This document shows, piece by piece, positions 35,894 to 46,802 of a stretch of DNA of 64,000 nt (its first letter is position 1; each line of letters begins with the position of its first letter). The position numbers and the translations under genes are program-made. The notes below the pieces were generated by a model. It ran no database searches, was not told the origin of the DNA, and saw nothing but the letters and a program-made list of their open reading frames with translations. The stretch lies in NCBI RefSeq assembly GCF_048544455.1, contig NC_133534.1, positions 124,334,269-124,398,268 of the forward strand, read 5' to 3'. This stretch comes from Silene latifolia. Its lineage: Eukaryota > Streptophyta > Magnoliopsida > Caryophyllales > Caryophyllaceae.

Positions 35894-36452
35894 GAATTGG
35901 AAGTTGATAGTGAGACTACCACAAAACCAAGATGGGTATCCAATCCTACCATGAATATCATTATGTCATGGGCCAATGGAAGCATATATTGCCCCCAAGT
36001 ATTTAGAAGATATCAAAGTTGGGCTTGTTACTCCAAGTGGGACTTGGAAATGTGGAAAAGCTAAACAAGAGTGATATGAATCTCCGACAACGAAATGGAG
36101 CTCGGGTAGCCACCACTTCAAGAGAAATTTATATACTTGTTTTTGCTAATAGCTTTGAGTTATGATTTACATAATTGTTATTATGTTCCCACTTAGTCTA
36201 AAACATCATTTCTATGTGAGACATGAAAGGATCTATATTTTGTCCTCAAAGACAATTGTTGTATTTTATTGAAAATAGACGTGGATGTGAGCCATGTCAC
36301 TTATCCTTATGATACACAAGTTTTAGACAGTTCCAACTCATGTAAAGATATCTACATAATACGATCGAAAAGACTCATAACTAGTAATCCAAATGATTTG
36401 AACATTTGATTTTTCAATTCGGGTACATAAATAAGAAACGCATTAAACGCTA

Positions 36453-36671
36453 GTGTCGACTAGAATTATTGAACCATTTGATTTTCAATCATATGGAATA
36501 TGCGAATCTTGTCTCCTTTGCAATATAATTTGTACTTCCTTTAGTGGTAAAGGGACACCAGCAAGTGATTTGTTGAGACTAATACATGCCGATGTATGTG
36601 TTCTAATGAGCATCACCGCAAGGGGAATTTATGACTACTTCGTCACTTTTACCAATGATTCAAGTAGATAA
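36453..36671 (+). pseudogene. Copia 1 integrase remnant
   Basis: The frame contains CESCLLCNI then FSGKGTPASDLLRLIHADVC and YDYFVTFTNDSSR. These are the copia integrase zinc-finger CxxC end and the start of the catalytic core (first Asp in HADVC). The following sequence (EAFERF-like) continues only as broken frames. Protease, the rest of integrase and reverse transcriptase are not recoverable. Confidence 0.75.
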
Positions 36672-38711
36672 GGGTATATTTACTTAATCTAATAAAAGTG
36701 AAGCATTTGAGAGATTTGAGAAATTTCTAAAATGATGTAGAGAACCAATTGAATAAAGTTCTAAGCATTACGACCCAATCGTAGTGGCAAAGATCTAAGT
36801 AATAAATTTGATTTATTAAAGATGGATTATGACCTAGCGTCACTACCCATAAGATCAAACTAATATGAGTCGGTTTGAGTTGATGAACTCAATTTTGGGA
36901 ATTTGCAATCCAAAACGGACAAGTAATTCTAATTGGATGGTCAACCATGAGATACATAGAATAGAGAGTCTATTAAACAGATGACATGGATAAGACTCGT
37001 ATATTATCTAGCTGTCATGTTAGGATGGCCCATTGAAAGCTAATACATAGTCTAGATAAACTCCTAATACTCCGTTAAATATATGTGTTTGTGACTCACA
37101 AAGCTATCTCTCATGAATATTGATATATTTCTGAGAGATAGAGTGGGAGTAGATTGAATCGTCACAAACATCTCTTATAGTTGAAATGTTACTTTGTGAA
37201 AGTAATTGAATTATAGAGTGGGAGTTGGTATTGAACTATTATCTATGAAGATAGTATGAGAGCATAGTTCAGTGGGAGTTTATCGCACATGTCTTATTGT
37301 TCAAAAATATTACTTTGTGAAAGTGATAGTATCATGACCTTGTTACATACGAGCCGAAGCATTACAATCCGAAAATTGTTGCTCATGAGTAGATTTACTT
37401 TAAAGTGAGGGTCTCTTTAAAGGGAAATAGAGCTTTAGAGTACACAAATGCATAAGATTTACATAAAGATGTTGATCAAGACAAATTGTGTTAGGAATTG
37501 CCGCATTTCATTTTAATGAAGAATGGCAAATAAAAATTCGCTTTTCTAAAATGGGAATTTAGAGAAGGAAGTGTTTCAAACACAAAACCTTAGATTAAGA
37601 TCTAAGAATCCTAACATATTATGCGTAGCTATCTTAAGTGATCACAAGTTGGTTTTAAGCTAGCATTAAAGGATTATACTTTTCATTCATGTGATTATAG
37701 TGAATTGTTTCATTCACATGATTGAAGAATCATGATATACATGAAGTTAAGTGGGAGCTAGAATTGTTTTTCCATGTCTTATATGTTGATGACATATTAA
37801 TTATTGAGAATAATGTACCAATGCTCTCTTCTGGCAAGAGTGATTGGGAGACTAGGAAAGGATGCAATATACGTTAGATTACCGAATCTATGTGAGAGTA
37901 TATTGGCATAGAGTTGAGAGTCTTATGAGGATAAGATCTTTCGTATCTGTTGTAACATCAACAAGGTTGAATGGCTTATTCATGATGATGAAAGTGGAAT
38001 TACTATGATGGAATCATAGTCGTTCACTGAACCTATTAAGTTGTTGATTACATGAAATCGATTGCTAATGTTTCCGCCATTAGAACGATTATGTATGCCA
38101 ACAGACGCATGTCTTTGTGATGAAAAATATGCCTAGGGCATAATAAGTCAATAACAAGATAATTCCCATGATATGGTTTGTGAGAGCCTTATAGAACATC
38201 CTTGAGATTCTTGAGAAGAATTAGGGAAGGAGTCGTTCACATGTTTGGATGATAAACTAAGTTAGGTGTTGATGGGATACACAAACTTTAGTTTCCAAAC
38301 CAAAACGGATTTGTTGAAATCCTAGGATGTCTTATTGACAAAGGAGAAAGAAACTAAGAAAGGTGTTTTAAATTTCGCGCATTGCAAATACTACAAAAGG
38401 AATCTAAGTAAATTGTGATAAAATGGTCAACATAGGGATTAAGGGTGAATCCCTCAACAAATGGCTTTATCACAAGTTATGCGATAACAGTGGGAGCTTC
38501 TTTCAAGTTAAAGAGCTCAGGTCTAGTATGAAGTCTAGACATATACTTAGAGAAATTCATGTCATAAGAGATGACATTGAATGAAAGGAAATAGCAATTA
38601 ATAAAGTTGGAATATATGGATATCGGGTATATCTACTTGCCAAGCTTGTATTGCATTTTAATTAGTGTTAATAATACACTAAAGATTATAGAATATGAAG
38701 TAGTAATAGTG
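36672..38711 (+). other. Copia 1 degraded pol region
   Basis: About 2 kb with many stops in all frames. Short stretches resemble pol of copia elements, but no domain can be named with confidence. Confidence 0.5.
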
Positions 38712-39456
38712 TATTGACTATTCATATGTGATAATCACATTTATCGTTTGAGTTTTATTAAACTCACCCGCTACCTTGTCGTATCCGAATGGGTTGTAGA
38801 GACAAATTGGACCCCATTAAAGTGAACTGGATTGACATGGTATTCGCCCCTAGTTACTTATATGAGGTGACGTCTCGAAGTGAGTAGAGTGTGATGCGAT
38901 TGATGGCAAGTTCAAGTGTCATAGAGTCATATGGGATGACTAGTCGATCACATAGGCGGATGTATGGGACAATCGTCGAGGCGTGACCGCTTATAGAGTT
39001 ACGGTAATTCATAAAGCCTGGTCGTGGCAAGAGCTACTATAGTATTCTTATGAGTCAATTCTTTTGACTAGAAACTATTCGCCCAAGTTGGCACAACTTC
39101 TGATTAGCTTTGATTTATACTCTACGATTTCTTAAACGAGGTCAAACTGGGTATATTTTGGGTTATGATGGATGTGGTGAACGAAGGGAATAGGGCGATA
39201 GGAATTGTCCACCCCTTGTCAGGGTTGTTTGAAATCTCAAGGCCACTCGAGGAGTAGTTAACTGGAAATGCGTGGCCACGCTCGGAAGGTATCTATGATA
39301 GATAATTCTGGTCAGACAGTTAATCTCCAGATCGAGAAAACCACTCAAGATATGATCAAATGTAAGTACGACCTGCAAGACACCTTGCATTGAGTGGGAG
39401 ATTGTAATAGGACAAGAGAATTGGTGACGCACACTTGTCGAGGACAAGTGGGAGAT
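38712..39456 (+). other. Conserved pre-LTR block of copia 1
   Basis: About 745 bp, clearly matching 50499-51241 and 59005-59759 in the other two copia elements, although the regions before it are strongly diverged. It holds a 41-codon ORF (39268-39393) and two copies of GTGGGAGATTGT 54 bp apart (39394-39405, 39448-39459). The second copy is the polypurine tract overlapping the LTR start. Confidence 0.75.
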
Positions 39457-40774
39457 TGTTGGGAAATGTGTCCTCAACAATAGTGCGATCACATGATTTA
39501 ATATCATAATTAAATCTCATATAAAGAATACATAAGGGATGATTCAATTATATAGTCAACTGATCAACATTAATCGGTAACGATTGGCTTGCTAGAGTTT
39601 GACGTTACTGTCGTGGGACGGTGGTGGTCAGTTGATCCCTTAAGGTCACACCTAAAGGATGATGCCCTTATCTATAAAGTTAATTAATTGTATGTTGATA
39701 CAAGTTGATTAATTCCTTAAAAATGAACAATTTATTTTTAATAAGAGGAAATATGTATCTTATGTTAATGTGATTAAATAAGATCACATTTAGTGGATTA
39801 ATATGTTAATTCACTAAATTATGTTGAGGTATTAATATAAGTTTTGAGGTAGAGGTAATTAGTTATTTAAAGTTACAAGAAGTTGTAATTTTAACCAACT
39901 AGTAATTATGGGACCCATTATATGTTGATATAATGATAAAATATTACTCAATAAGTTGAGTGAATATATGTTTATTAATTTGTGTCATAATTGTTGTATG
40001 ATCAAATTAATATTTAATTATGTAAGATAATTAATCATAAGACTTATAAGCATTTGTGGGACAAATATTATAAGACAAAAATGGACCCAAATAAACTATG
40101 TAAACCGTCCAAATGGTAGATGGTGGAGTTGCTTTTGGTTTTTGTCATTTCTTGTTGGAAGATTCTCCAACAAATTATGGCATGCTTACACTACTACCTA
40201 AAACTTTTAGAGCATTTATAAAAGAGTTTTTTGAGAAGTGAAAATGCTCTCATTAAGAGCATAGTGGCCGGTCCACATGTGAACACACAACACTTTTGTT
40301 GTTCTTGTTTTTGCTCTCTCATACTCTCAAAAATACAACATGCAAAACCTCTCTCTTGTTCATAGTTTTTCCTCCAAAAACTTGAGAAGTTTGATTCAAT
40401 TTGTTCATAAAGATTACTAATATTATTAGTGTAATATATGAGTATTAGTAATCAATTTTAAGGTAAACTACTAAACAAATATCTAGCAAATATTATTTAG
40501 TGGGGATAAGGGATAATCTTGGGTGCAATCAAGAGGAGTGACTTCTATACTTGAGGTCTTGGAGGATCATCCTATTACTCATCATAGCTCAAGAACAAGT
40601 GAAGGTAGGAGACCTTACTTGTGCCCATAAAACCGAAATTTACAATGTAAGGGACATTGTTTTCTTATAAATCTTTCATTTTGTTATGCATGCACTAGAT
40701 CTAAAGAACAAATAATTAACAAGTTAATTAGTTCACTATTAGAGGAGTCTAATAAAAGGTATATGAACCTAACA
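39457..40774 (+). repeat. Copia 1 3' LTR
   Basis: 1318 bp, followed by ATCTT at 40775-40779. Confidence 0.93.
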
Positions 40775-40779
40775 ATCTT

Positions 40780-41332
40780 CTACTATCAAGAATAGCTCTA
40801 TGGTTCCGATATAACCCGTTGTAAAATTGGGTGCAAAGGAACCAACGCATGAACCCATGGTGAAGCACAGAACGGACAAGCTTCTTGAACCTAGTCTAAG
40901 CCCCATCAAGTCTTCGGTAGGCAATTGCTCAAAAGAAGTAATCTGAGCTCTCAAGGCATTGGTGCGATGCGGTGGGAAATATCACCTGTAAAAGGCCAAA
41001 ACAAGGGAACTCTAGTCGGTTACACCGGCTGCCTCCCTATCTAGATCCCTCAACCATTCCCGGGCATCATCAGCTAAAGAAAAGAGAAAAAGAACTCCCT
41101 TCACTTTGTCCTGTGTCACCCCAGCAGCAAGAGGAATGGTAGAGCAATACTCTGTAAACAGCTCTATATGCCTGCATGGATCTTCTTCAGGTACCCCCCT
41201 AAAGAGATTTCTCTCGAACAGCTGTATGTAAGATGGGTGGATTCCAAAGGTTCCCGACTCAGTAGTGGGTAATAGGAAACCTTTTGGAAGCGAATCCACA
41301 TTAGGCTCTGAATGGCTGGCTATATTAGGCAT
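40780..41332 (-). pseudogene. Athila Gag, N-terminal part
   Basis: Minus-strand pieces begin MPNIASHSEPNVDSLPKGF, then IHPSYIQLFERNLFRGVPEEDPCRHIELFTEYC and VLFLFSLADDAREWLRDLD, the capsid-like domain seen intact at 24516-27314. A second frame (from 40954) has MRAQITSFEQLP. Stops and shifts lie near 41010 and 40960. It joins the zinc-knuckle part at 32082 across the copia insertion. Confidence 0.8.
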
Positions 41333-41501
41333 CCTGGCAGATAGAATTTACAAAGCAAAGCAGGTGCGACGATGTTCTCTTATAGAAAAGATAACCTGCA
41401 AAACTAATCAAAAAAAACTTCGCAGAAATGAGATCAGTCTCAAGGAATAAATTCCTTGAGACAAGAGACAAACTTAAATAAAGCAACAAAATTGCGCCAC
41501 C

Positions 41502-41519
41502 TCCCCAGCAACGGCGCCA
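41502..41519 (-). other. Primer-binding site (tRNA-Asp), Athila host
   Basis: The minus strand reads TGGCGCCGTTGCTGGGGA, one mismatch from the tRNA-Asp site, five bases from the LTR at 41525. Confidence 0.88.
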
Positions 41520-41524
41520 AAATT

Positions 41525-42938
41525 TGACAGGGCCGTCGTATACCTATCAAAAATAACCACCTGGCTCTAACTAATATAGCTAGGGAAGTCGGGTCGATCT
41601 CCACAGGGAGATGGGAAAATGTCAGCTTTGTCTAAGTTCGTCATGGTTACCAAATTGGGGGGTTTTAATTGAGTAATTGTTCTAAACTAATGAGAAAGAG
41701 AAAGAGAAAAATGCAGAGAAAAAGGATTAAGCAGATAAAGAAAGCAGCTAAGACAGACGGTTCACCATGATCATTCGGTCAAGTAATCTAGGTCCCAGGT
41801 CAATGCAAGTACGGTCCAAGGAGCAGTGAATATCTCCTTCCGGTCTCAATTCGCCCTAAAGCACAAATAGCTTAGCTTCCGCCCTCACTACAGTGCCCTA
41901 ATGTTCGCTACGAATCTCACCCCTTCCAACCTTCCGGTCCAGGTCAAGGTTTACTATGATTTAAATGCCTAATTGCGTCGACTCAATTAGACAGATACAA
42001 ACAAATGCAGCGATTAACAACAAGGACTACACAAGCACAAAACCTAAAATGGCAATTATTATCCCTTCATAATCATGGATCCCCGAGTCTTAGCAAAGGG
42101 ACATTAGCTATGCATTACTATCGAATCAACAACAATAACATATAAATAATAGGAATTAAAGATGATAATAAAGCTAGTAAAGATTGAATAGGGTAATGAT
42201 GAAAACAATAAAAGAAAAATAGGAATAAAATAACAATTATGAATAAGGAATTAAAAAGGAATAATAATACCGATCACAAATCCGAATCCCAGTAGCAAAG
42301 GGTAGAAGAAGAGTAAAATGAAGAAGCAGTAGAAAAAAATATTGTGAAAGTCAATGAGAAAGAGTTACGCAGTCTACTCCCTTAGTAGCATATGAAAATC
42401 CTCCTTTAAACCTAATCCATAGCGTAATTACAAAAGCCCATACGAAATTAGGCAGAAAAACTCTATTACAGGCAAAACCACTCGATCGAGTGAAAATAAA
42501 CCACTCGATTGAGCAACTAAGCGACAAACCCCTCGATCGAGTGGAAATAAACCACTTGATCGAGTAACTCGTTGTAATGTCTACTCTATTGAATACTCGA
42601 ACTGCTCGATCGAGTAACCTTCAGTATATAAAGTATTCGATCGACTAGAAAAGTAGTCGATCGAGCTATCTTGGCACGTTAGACATCATGACACCTCCGA
42701 AACCAGCTCACGCGTCTTCAATGTGATAGATTCCAAGCTCCGGCTCCTTGTTTTCCGTAAATGCATGCAAATGGGACGAGTTTAGGCTTGATTTAGTTCC
42801 TCTTCGGTTTATTCCTGCAATTTACATAAAATGAACCAAAGTAGACTATTCGGGGGTATTTGTAGCTAGATGCCACATAAATAGTACAGAAATGCGTGTA
42901 GAAATGAGGTAAAAACCTTATATAAAATACACGCATCA
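41525..42938 (-). repeat. 5' LTR of the Athila host
   Basis: A 1414-bp LTR. On plus it starts TGACAGGG and ends ACGCATCA. The partner LTR is outside the window. Palindromic words lie at about 42479-42666. Confidence 0.82.
42479..42666. repeat. Palindromic word array in the Athila LTR
   Basis: About eight ACTCGATCGAGT words or variants, several diverged (CTTGATCGAG, CTCGATTGAG, TTCGATCGAC). They are more decayed than in the chromovirus. Confidence 0.85.
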
Positions 42939-42950
42939 CCTATCACCCCT

Positions 42951-43196
42951 TTGGTGCAGAGGAGTGACATACCTCCCACAGGTTCTAGGGAGCCTGAATT
43001 GGAGCACTTTATGCCAAGGAGGTTTCTTACTCGTATTATGAGGGGAGGCACAGGTGAGAGAAGATTGTTTACTCCAAGAGGAATGTCTTTTATGGATTCC
43101 TTGACCTTATCTCTTCAGAAGACTAAGGCAGGGTTTGTTGAGAGGGTGTTGTATGAAAAAGGAGAACCTAGTTCCCTTCCATCTGATAATGGGTAG
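42951..43196 (+). pseudogene. LINE ORF1 C-terminal end (partial)
   Basis: An 81-codon frame with no recognised domain. Its stop (43194-43196) overlaps the ATG of ORF2 at 43189, which fits a two-ORF LINE. The beginning was separated by the Athila insertion. Assignment is by position. Confidence 0.45.
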
Positions 43197-44803
43197 CTGT
43201 GGTTTCTGGAACATTAGGGGGTTAAGTAGTAGTAAGAAGAATGAAATAAAGTAGTTTCTCAAGCATAATAATGTAGGTTTATTGGGCTTGTTGGAAACTA
43301 AAATAAAAAGTAGGAATTTGAATAAAGTTAGAAGTAACTTGTGTGATGACTGGGCTATTTGCACCAACATAACCAGTTATGGAGGTGATAGAATCTGGCT
43401 GATTTGGGACCCTACTAGGTTTGTAGTGAATGTGTTAGATGTAACTGCCCAAAGTATACATTCTGAAGTGTTTGATAATATTAGAAAGAAGAAGTTCTGG
43501 TATACCATGATGTATGGTTTTAACCATCTTTCTGAGAGAGACGGTTTGTGGCATTCACTGAGGTCTTACCACAACTCTATGAGGGGGTCTTGGATGGTGG
43601 GAGGTGACTTTAATTTTATCACGTCAGTTGATGAGAGGATTGGAGGAGCTCCTGTCACTAGGGCTGAGATGAGAGATATGAGTTTGGCTATTCAGGATTG
43701 TGAGCTCCATGATCTGAAGGGTTATGGTCTTTTTTCACCTGGAATAACAAGCATGAGTTTGAAGAAAAAATTTATAGTAGGATTGACCGAGCTTTTATAA
43801 ATGAGGAGTGGCTTATTGAGTTCCCTGGGAGTAATGCCCACTTCTTATTTGAGGGTCTCTTTGACCACTGTCCTTGTTTGGTGAGTTTTGAGGAGAATAC
43901 ATCAAAGAAGAGGTTGCCATTTAAATATTTTAATATGTGGTCTCAAGCCCCTGAGTTCAAGGAGCTGATTCTCAGGGAGTGGGGTCAGGTTGTTCAAGGC
44001 ACGGCTATGTTTAGAGTGGTGACTAAATTAAAACACCTGAAAAGAAATTTGAGGCAGCTTAATTCTGATCAATTCAGTGATATTGAGAACCTTACTAAAG
44101 TCACTGAGCTGTCTCTGGAGCATCTTCAAGTTCAGCTAAGGAATGATCCTTTGAATGAGGGGTTATGTGTAGCTTTGAGGGCATGTGCAAAAGAGGTAGA
44201 ATTCTTGAATACTGCCAAAATGGCTTATCTTAGACAAAAATCTAAGATCAACTGGATGAAGGAAGGGGATGAAAACTCTGCATTTTTCCACTCTAGCATT
44301 AAGAGAAGAAGGGCAAAGAATAGAGTTTATCAGGCGAAGGATATGAAAGGGGCTATGTGTTCTACAGAAGAGGACATTAAAAGTGCTTTTGAGGAGTATT
44401 ACATCTCCTTATTGGGGACCTCTAAACCTGTAACCTCTGTTAAGGTGAATATTGTACAGCAGGGTAATTGTATTCAGAGTCATCATACTGATATACTGCT
44501 GGCGCCAGTCACAAATGATGAAGTTCAAGAAGCCATGTTTGCTATCCCAGGCACTAAGGCACCTGGGCCTGATGGTTATAGCAGCCAGTTTTTTAAAGAC
44601 ACATGGGAAATTGTGGGGACTGAGGTCACAGAGGCTATTCAGAAAGTGTTTTAGACAGGTCAATTACTGAAACAATGCAACAATACAATCATCACTCTTG
44701 TCCCAAAGGTTGTTGTTCCTGAAATTGTCTTGCAATATAGACCCAGAGCCTGTTATAACACTCTCTATAAATGTTTGTCTAAAGTAATCTGCAACAGACT
44801 AAG
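43189..44803 (+). pseudogene. LINE ORF2 part 1: endonuclease and RT start
   Basis: ATG at 43189 gives MGSCGFWNIRGLSSSKKNEI, the start of an APE-type endonuclease (Asn in WNIRG, Glu in LLETK). Lesions are TAG at 43252-43254, a frameshift in the T run near 43733 and TAG at 44652-44654. Later motifs are GSWMVGGDFNFI (catalytic Asp, Asn) and, in the shifted frame, FEGLFDHCPC (final His). The reverse transcriptase begins with IPGTKAPGPDGYSSQFFKDTW. It breaks at ICNRLS where the solo LTR inserted. The enzyme would nick target DNA and prime on it. Confidence 0.87.
44799..44803. other. Target-site duplication CTAAG, left copy
   Basis: CTAAG recurs at 47375-47379. Removing the insert and one copy restores the LINE frame NRLSKVLP. 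Confidence 0.93.
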
Positions 44804-45521
44804 TGTGGACGCGGGCCCACGGGGGTCGCTCGGGAGGAAAAAGCGAGCAAGCTTTTGCATTTGTGGAGTCGCCACCAATTTATTGTGGAAAATTGGAAAC
44901 CGTTCGAATACCTCGCGTCATGTCAAGACACAAAGTAGTGACATGAACACTAAGAACTCGTTACCCTTAGCATTTTATGTCTAGAATGACTCTCGTGGAT
45001 GCCAATGAACACGGATGTTCACAGAGATCTGGAGTAAGGGGTGAGGGTACGTATTAGGAAGCTCTTTTGATCGAACACCTAATCCCGCCCGCCTCGATAG
45101 CGGCCTCTACTAATGATTAGGGAAAATCGTCTATACTCGATATGTTGAAGGTTATATGCATGCAATGCAACATCCATTAGATTAATCCTAGCATGTGAGA
45201 ATTAACTAAGTCGGTAAACACGTAATTTAACATGCATTAATGTCGAGGTAGAAATTTAGGTTGATTGCATGTGAAAGCATATAAACAATATGATAAAGAA
45301 ATAAATACAATAATTGAAAATTGCAATAATTACAACGGGTTAATTGATCTACGTCAAAAATACATTTAAAACGGATGGTTTTAGAAAAGAAAGGGAAAAT
45401 AAATTAACGAAGAGATTATTAGGTGATAATACGAGTAATAGTTAATTAATACGTAAGCTAATAACTATGTCAAAGCAACAACGGAAGTTCAGGGGCAGAA
45501 TTCAACCCGGAACACGCGCAG

Positions 45522-45578
45522 CATTGCTGCGTCCTTTGAAAGAGGCGCAGTGCTCACTGCGTCTGTTCCTGAGGTGAA
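45522..45578. repeat. CAGCA/TGCTG palindromic word cluster 1 of solo LTR
   Basis: GCAGCATTGCTGCGTCC and GAGGCGCAG..CTGCGTC are two imperfect palindromes. Further clusters lie at 46121-46195 and 46739-46802. Confidence 0.8.
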
Positions 45579-46120
45579 TTCTGGCTGTGAAGCCGGAATT
45601 CCATACCATTAATGTTCATTGGTGAATTAAACGATCGATTATTGATATTTGACTCGGATAGAAGTGGGTTAATATATTATTTACATGTGAATTGGTCATA
45701 AAAAACGATAAAACATGAGATGAAACTAATTGGAACGAATTAATTACAAGATTAATTACAAGGCTAATAATGAATTAAATTAAATAGGTTAATTAGGTTA
45801 TTAATGCTAAACTAAATTACTGATTTTGACGATGATGAAAATTAACAGATGAAAATATAAAAAAGATGAATTTCAGAGACTTGATACGGATGAATCGAAT
45901 CTCTAAAACCCGGATTTGATTTTAATGACGAAAACCCGCAAATATGAATTACTTGGGATTTAAGTTGGGAATTAAAAGATTATAAATTAATAAGGATTTA
46001 CATGTTAAAATTATTATGCTAATAAAATTATCGTGTTAATGAAATAAGAACAAACAAAGACAAAGCAAAGAATAAATGAACGAACAACAGACGAAGGAAG
46101 AAGAAGGAAAGCAGGAACTG

Positions 46121-46195
46121 CGGCAGCCTCAGGAAGAGGCGCAGCAGGTGCTGCGTCCCTTCGAAGAGGCACAGCAGTTGCTGCATTCCTTCTCG
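46121..46195. repeat. CAGCA/TGCTG palindromic word cluster 2 of solo LTR
   Basis: AGGCGCAGCAGGTGCTGCGT and a diverged second copy (AGGCACAGCAGTTGCTGCAT). Confidence 0.8.
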
Positions 46196-46633
46196 ACATC
46201 TGTCTCCCATTAATCCGTTAAAAAGGGTTTGAATAAAGGTTTTATAAATCGGTTTTGAATATATTTTCGACGTAAACCTTACAATAATGATTACAAAAAA
46301 TAAAGAACAATAATAAAATATGGGATTTACACCCTCATACTTACATGTTTGACGAAACGAGATTAACTAAGTTAACGTTTAGTGATGCTCGACTCGAATG
46401 TACGACGAAAGTGCCCTCTAAGAGGAAAACGAACAAAATTGATTAAGTTGATTGAGTGGAGTTGGTCAAATTGGTCGGCCATGCAAAACGAGGCTGGTAC
46501 TCAGAAGGATCCGAGCTTACGTGGTCGAAAGTTAAAGCACGTAGACGCCAAAAAGCAAGAGCGTGGTCTTAGAATGTAAAGGGAGAAGAGAAGGGCGGAC
46601 ACTCGCGTGAGAAATATGAGGAACGAAGGTCCC

Positions 46634-46641
46634 TATTTATA
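46634..46641 (-). promoter_or_regulatory. Putative TATA box of solo LTR
   Basis: The minus strand reads TATAAATA in TAGTATAAATAGGGACC. It would drive transcription on the minus strand. Confidence 0.5.
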
Positions 46642-46738
46642 CTAATCACGGAATTAGGGTTTAGGAAAGGAGAGAAAGATTCGGAAATAACCGACTTAGG
46701 TTAAACACGGAAACTTGGACAAAAAGAAAGCCTGGAGA

Positions 46739-46802
46739 AAAGGCGCAGCAGCGCTGCGTCCCTTGGAAGAGGCGTAGCATTTGCTGCGTCCTTTCCCCAG
46801 CG
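46739..46802. repeat. CAGCA/TGCTG palindromic word cluster 3 of solo LTR
   Basis: AGGCGCAGCAGCGCTGCGTC and AGGCGTAGCATTTGCTGCGT, separated by CCTTGGAAG-like sequence. Confidence 0.8.

Larger units (their letters stand above)
32083..40774 (+). mobile_element. Ty1/copia retrotransposon 1, decayed interior, identical LTRs
   Basis: It is bounded by 1318-bp LTRs at 32083-33400 and 39457-40774, with ends TGTTGGG and CCTAACA and TSD ATCTT. The primer site is for initiator tRNA-Met. The interior has a 2.1-kb leader, a short Gag remnant, an integrase remnant, a degraded pol region and a conserved block before the 3' LTR. The integrase remnant identifies copia; it could be an Angela/Tork relative, which is a weak guess. 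The LTRs look identical throughout, so the insertion is young. Confidence 0.9.
1..42938 (-). mobile_element. Athila-type Ty3/gypsy retrotransposon (host element, left end outside window)
   Basis: Segments 1-2853, 29215-32082 and 40780-42938 rejoin into one minus-strand element. The order on that strand is 5' LTR, tRNA-Asp-type primer site, gag, protease, reverse transcriptase, RNase H, integrase. The reverse transcriptase is split exactly at the TSD CTGAA and gag at the TSD ATCTT, so both large inserts are later arrivals. Protease (DLGASV), reverse transcriptase (FMDD) and integrase resemble the Athila lineage. Coding regions carry several stops and frameshifts, so this copy is dead. Its 3' LTR is not in the window. 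It lies inside a LINE at its right border. Confidence 0.88.
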
